A stretch of 64,000 nucleotides of DNA. Origin: CAYRGG01 sp964423745 (GTDB lineage: Bacteria > Pseudomonadota > Gammaproteobacteria > Competibacterales > Competibacteraceae). Where the stretch lies: contig CAYRGG010000007.1 of the NCBI GenBank assembly GCA_964423745.1, positions 1 to 64,000 on the forward strand, read 5' to 3'. The notes beneath the pieces are model-generated. The model saw only the letters and a list, made by a program, of their open reading frames with translations. It ran no database searches and had not been told where the DNA came from. The position numbers and the translations under genes are program-made. This document shows positions 61,033-64,000 of this stretch, piece by piece. How positions within the stretch are numbered: position 1 is the first letter of the stretch; each line of letters opens with the position of its first letter.

Positions 61033-61830
61033 CTAGAAACTACCCATTGTTGCTCGATAAACCATTACCTGTTTATGCGCTTCGTAATCATCCAAATCGG
61101 GTATCGTAGTTGCGCTGATCTCAGCAACCTTACGATACGAACTGCTATTAACTTTGTTGACCCGTGAGTCTGCCACCAGAACTTCTGACGCATAGGCTAA
61201 AAACTCTTGGATAAGATAAAAGTTTGACTGATCATAGAGCACATCTGCCGCAATAATTAAGTCTACTTTTTCGTTGACTTCACTTAGATTGCTACAGAGA
61301 TCCACATGGACATGATTGAGTGCTGCATTGGCTCTAATGGCATCCAATGCATGACGATCGATATCGCAAGCTATTACTTTTCTGGCGTTGGCCTTGGCGG
61401 CGGCAATAGCTACAACACCGGACCCAGAGCCGAAGTCCAGGATAGTTTTATTAGCAAATTGCTGCGGTTGGCTAGAAATATATTGGGCTAGGGCGTGCCC
61501 TCCTGCCCAACAAAATACCCAATAAGGTGTATTGTTCAGTATTTCCTGGATTTCATCGGGGCAAAAAGGTCGCTCCATATTAACGGGACTTAGCAAATGA
61601 AGCTTAATATTTGGGCATAATGGTAATGCGGTTGCGACGATTTCCGCATCACTCAAAGTATAGTTAATATTGCATGTCAATTGCGCTTTGTTCACAGATC
61701 GTTCGCTATGCAAATTTCGGTTATAACTGGTTTTGCAGAAAAAATCGATTTTTTTTCTACTTTTGAGCACATCCTCTAACCTATTGCTATAGTAACAGAG
61801 AGTCTCCTTATATATCCTGTTACCTTCCAA
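61033..61830 (-). CDS. Class I methyltransferase (METTL20/Nnt1-like)
   Basis: This 265-residue frame holds a methyltransferase domain. PYWVFCWAGGHALAQYI leads into motif I LDFGSGSGVVAIAAAKANARKVIACDID, then the NAALNHV and VDLIIAADVLYD segments. It is typical of ETF-beta/protein-lysine methyltransferase-like proteins. The first 45-50 residues do not look like the family. A TTG or GTG start near residue 47-51 is possible, as no ATG lies nearby. The true start is therefore uncertain. Substrate is unknown. It stands alone. Confidence 0.75.
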   Translation of the reverse strand: MEGNRIYKETLCYYSNRLEDVLKSRKKIDFFCKTSYNRNLHSERSVNKAQLTCNINYTLSDAEIVATALPLCPNIKLHLLSPVNMERPFCPDEIQEILNNTPYWVFCWAGGHALAQYISSQPQQFANKTILDFGSGSGVVAIAAAKANARKVIACDIDRHALDAIRANAALNHVHVDLCSNLSEVNEKVDLIIAADVLYDQSNFYLIQEFLAYASEVLVADSRVNKVNSSSYRKVAEISATTIPDLDDYEAHKQVMVYRATMGSF

Positions 61831-62001
61831 GGTAGATTAGACATCGATGAATTTTTTATTGCACCACCCGTTTTTTTCGGGGTGAATAATGGTCAAATAT
61901 CGATCTTCAATACCTCCTTAGCAAGGTCAGTTGTTGTTAAAATAGATTAAGATTTCATCTTAGGCCACCAACTTTGATGGTTTTGTGAGGAGTTCAAACC
62001 T

Positions 62002-62472
62002 ATGCATTATCCAATCCGGGTATTGTTTATTTGCTATCGCAACGCCATCCGTTCACAGGTTGCGGAGGCTTTACTAAGGCGCATAGGAAAAAATGATTTT
62101 CAGGTCTCTAGCGCAGGGATTCAGCCGGAACCTCTCGATCCTTTTGCCATACAAATGATGGCAGAGATGGGCATAGATATCTCGGGACATATGAGTTTAT
62201 CCATCGATCATTTTTTAAACCAGGAATTTGAATACATCATCACCTTGTGTAACAAAGCACAACCCTATGTCATAGAATTTCCGGGTACTTACACCTCTAT
62301 TTGTTGGCATTTACCAGATCCTGCCGAATTTCAAGGCAGTGATGATAACAAGCGTCAGTTGCTTCGCATGTTGTGCGTCGAGCTAACTGAACGCATTAAA
62401 TTATGGATCGACATGGAACATCAATCCCTTCAGACTGGGGCGCAAACCGGCCATTTTCAGGCGTTTGGATAA
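62002..62472 (+). CDS. Low-molecular-weight phosphatase / ArsC-like protein
   Basis: This 156-residue protein has the phosphate-binding loop in CYRNAIRSQ, which is CX5R as in thioredoxin-type arsenate reductases and tyrosine phosphatases. The usual Gly is replaced by Arg (C-Y-R-N instead of C-x-G-N). The general acid Asp is in the WHLPDPAE segment, also typical of ArsC. Whether it reduces arsenate or removes phosphate is not clear, and no ars genes are near. The ATG follows GAGGAG. A universal stress protein gene comes 18 nt later in the same direction. Confidence 0.8.
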   Translation: MHYPIRVLFICYRNAIRSQVAEALLRRIGKNDFQVSSAGIQPEPLDPFAIQMMAEMGIDISGHMSLSIDHFLNQEFEYIITLCNKAQPYVIEFPGTYTSICWHLPDPAEFQGSDDNKRQLLRMLCVELTERIKLWIDMEHQSLQTGAQTGHFQAFG

Positions 62473-62490
62473 ATTGCGAGGAAGTCAACC

Positions 62491-62931
62491 GTGAGCGCTT
62501 ATCAGCACATCCTTTGGGCAGCCGATTTCTCTTCAAAAGCCCTGCAGATTGGAGAACGTGCTAAGAGTCTTGCAGAACGCAACGGAGCCCGCTTGAGCCT
62601 CATTCATGTGATAGAAGAATCAAGTATCAGCGCTGGTTATGACATGATACCGGTTTTGCCTGAACTACCTGACGATGCCCGTATGGAAGAGGCCCGCGAT
62701 GCACTCGAGCGCATCGCAACGCAACTAGAATTAAAAGATTGTAAGCGATGGGTTATTCCTGCCTTATCTACCAAAGAAGGCGTTATAAAAATTGCAACCG
62801 AGAAAAACGTTGATCTTATCGTTGTGGGTAGTCATGGTCGCCATGGTCTAGCCCTGCTTCTTGGTTCTACTGCCAATGCTGTTCTGCATCGAGCGCCCTG
62901 TGATGTGCTGGCGGTGCGTATTCGCTCTTAG
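62491..62931 (+). CDS. Universal stress protein (UspA family)
   Basis: This 146-residue protein has the Usp fold. It opens HILWAADFSSKALQIGERAKSLAERNGARLSLIHVIEE, and ends with the ATP-binding motif VVGSHGRHGLALLLGSTANAVLHRAPCDVLAVR, which matches G-2x-G-9x-G(S/T). It may bind ATP. It is 18 nt downstream of the phosphatase gene and probably co-transcribed. Its stop codon coincides with the left end of the repeat at 62930. Confidence 0.9.
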   Translation: MSAYQHILWAADFSSKALQIGERAKSLAERNGARLSLIHVIEESSISAGYDMIPVLPELPDDARMEEARDALERIATQLELKDCKRWVIPALSTKEGVIKIATEKNVDLIVVGSHGRHGLALLLGSTANAVLHRAPCDVLAVRIRS

Positions 62932-63074
62932 AAGCTGTTTCAAAACCGGCTCGTGTCCTTGACTTAAGCGTTACAGCACCTTCTCCGCTGCTCATTTACC
63001 TTATGTAAACTGCGCTGCTCGAAGGCACTGCGCCTTGATTCAGCGAACCTATGCGAGTTTTTGAAACAGCTTCT
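62930..63074. repeat. MITE-like palindromic repeat, copy 2
   Basis: A 145-bp element is bounded by a perfect 16-bp inverted repeat (AGAAGCTGTTTCAAAA at the left, TTTTGAAACAGCTTCT at the right). A central hairpin (GCTGCTCATTTAC ... GTAAACTGCGCTGC) resembles that of copy 1. The left end overlaps the uspA stop codon. It could act as a terminator between uspA and asnS. Between it and asnS are 183 nt without other features. Confidence 0.75.
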
Positions 63075-63257
63075 TAAATCCCACAAAGTATCGTGATTTA
63101 AAAATATAAGCAGCCACTTCACTCGCGGCAATATAGCATTGCCGACTTACAAAAGATAATTGTACCCTTCCCTTAAAAATCATTGTGCTATTGCGTGCCG
63201 ACAACATCGGCAACCTATTTTGATGATATTTTTATTTAATTTAGGAGTGGTTTTTTC

Positions 63258-64000
63258 ATGTCCAGCACCGATATTGCTGCCATCTTGAAGGGTCAATTAG
63301 CTATTGGCAGTCCCGCGACCGTACAAGGTTGGATACGTACCCGGCGTGACTCGAAAGCAGGCTTAACCTTTCTAGGATTACATGACGGATCCTGCTTTGA
63401 CGCCTTGCAGGCAGTTGTGCCTAATACCTTAGAAAACTACCAACAAGAGGTGTTACAAATCACAGCAGGCTGCTCGGTCATCGTTAGTGGCGAGATCGCA
63501 GCTTCACAAGGCAAGGGGCAAACTATTGAGCTTCAAGCACACGCCGTACAGGTAGTAGGTTGGGTTGAAAACCCTGAAACCTATCCCGTATCGCCCAAAA
63601 AACATACCTTTGAACATTTGCGTAGCGTTGCACATCTACGTCCCCGCACCAACACGTTGGGAGCGGTGACCCGGGTGCGTCATTGTCTCTCCCAGGCGGT
63701 GCATCGGTTTTTTCACAAACAGGGTTATTTTTGGGTACATACCCCCATTATCACCGCCAGCGATTGTGAAGGTGCAGGAGAACTTTTTCGCGTCAGTACG
63801 TTGGATCTAACAAATTTACCCCGCACAGGGCAAGGAACCGTTGACTTTAGTCACGATTTTTTTGGCCGTGAAACGTTTTTGACGGTCTCCGGTCAACTTA
63901 ATGTGGAATCCTACTGTTTAGCGTTATCCAAGGTGTATACCTTTGGACCTACCTTTCGCGCTGAGAATTCAAATACCAGCCGTCATCTGGCAGAGTTTTG
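63258..64000 (+). CDS. asnS: Asparaginyl-tRNA synthetase, N-terminal part
   Basis: The gene runs off the right edge; 247 codons are visible. It starts with an OB-fold anticodon-binding domain (VQGWIRTRRDSKAGLTFLGLHDGSCFDALQAVV) and continues into the class II catalytic core: HLRPRTNTLGAVTRVRHCLSQAVHRFFHKQGYFWVHTPIITASDCEGAGELFRV and FLTVSGQLNVESYCLALSKVYTFGPTFRAENSNTSRHLAEF. These include class II motif 2 (FRAENSNTSRHLAEF). The N-terminus has AGGAGTGG ahead of it. It charges tRNA-Asn. It is separate from the amidotransferase cluster by about 9 kb. Confidence 0.95.
   Translation, partial: MSSTDIAAILKGQLAIGSPATVQGWIRTRRDSKAGLTFLGLHDGSCFDALQAVVPNTLENYQQEVLQITAGCSVIVSGEIAASQGKGQTIELQAHAVQVVGWVENPETYPVSPKKHTFEHLRSVAHLRPRTNTLGAVTRVRHCLSQAVHRFFHKQGYFWVHTPIITASDCEGAGELFRVSTLDLTNLPRTGQGTVDFSHDFFGRETFLTVSGQLNVESYCLALSKVYTFGPTFRAENSNTSRHLAEF

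Overview
The window looks like a chromosomal stretch of a gammaproteobacterium. Der, SelO, AsnS, SufE, Dps, FbpABC and the ExbB/ExbD/TonB set are all of the kind found there. Zur-, Fur- and cobalamin-responsive elements also fit, and base composition is moderate. An SbtA-type bicarbonate transporter with a PII-like partner hints at inorganic-carbon uptake. I cannot name the species. No rRNA, tRNA, CRISPR array or intact insertion sequence was seen.

Layout. 1-1120: frameshifted remnant of a TonB-dependent siderophore receptor, followed by the remains of a group II intron. 1130-2700: sbtA/sbtB and a small exported protein (minus strand). 2900-14330: a metal-homeostasis region with sufE, a DUF1826 gene, two COG0523 (CobW-type) GTPases, a DUF2796 / ABC transporter / DUF3299 operon resembling the Vibrio Zrg zinc system, and three Zur-like boxes. 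Between the two GTPases sits a more GC-rich AraC / TonB-dependent receptor / methyltransferase cassette. 14400-19020: a VapBC remnant, an exported cupin, a candidate Fur-controlled small RNA, then exbB-exbD-exbD-tonB. 19060-20180: a cobalamin riboswitch in front of a CbiM-like metal permease. 20270-24150: fbpABC ferric-iron importer behind a Fur-like box. 24585-28115: glycosyltransferase, flippase-like protein and a beta-propeller-like protein.

28160-32480: RND pump and its adaptor. 32709-36240: der followed by a toxin-antitoxin cluster (RES/Xre, Phd/VapC, orphan FitA-type antitoxin). 36268-43712: selO, a sodium:solute symporter, an exported lipase-like hydrolase, DUF4105 and DUF3015 proteins, and a CmcJ-family oxidoreductase. 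43742-47755: a Tat-exported molybdenum hydroxylase (PaoABC type) behind inverted-repeat operators. 48030-50324: dps, small genes and a UdgX-type uracil-DNA glycosylase.

50414-58067 is the most unusual block. It is a one-direction set of acyl-AMP ligase, asparagine-synthase-type amidotransferase, NadE-like amide ligase, acyl carrier protein, hexapeptide acetyltransferase and a secreted GH5-Fn3-PA14 glycosidase. A chorismatase (hydroxybenzoate-forming type) follows at 59116-60132, with its start region tandemly duplicated. I read this as a possible uncharacterised acyl-amide or exopolysaccharide-modification pathway. The right end holds two copies of a palindromic MITE-like repeat, a methyltransferase, a phosphatase, a universal stress protein and the 5' part of asnS.

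The main themes are metal supply (Zn, Fe, Co), mobile or decayed elements at the left end, and a possible biosynthetic cluster at the right.
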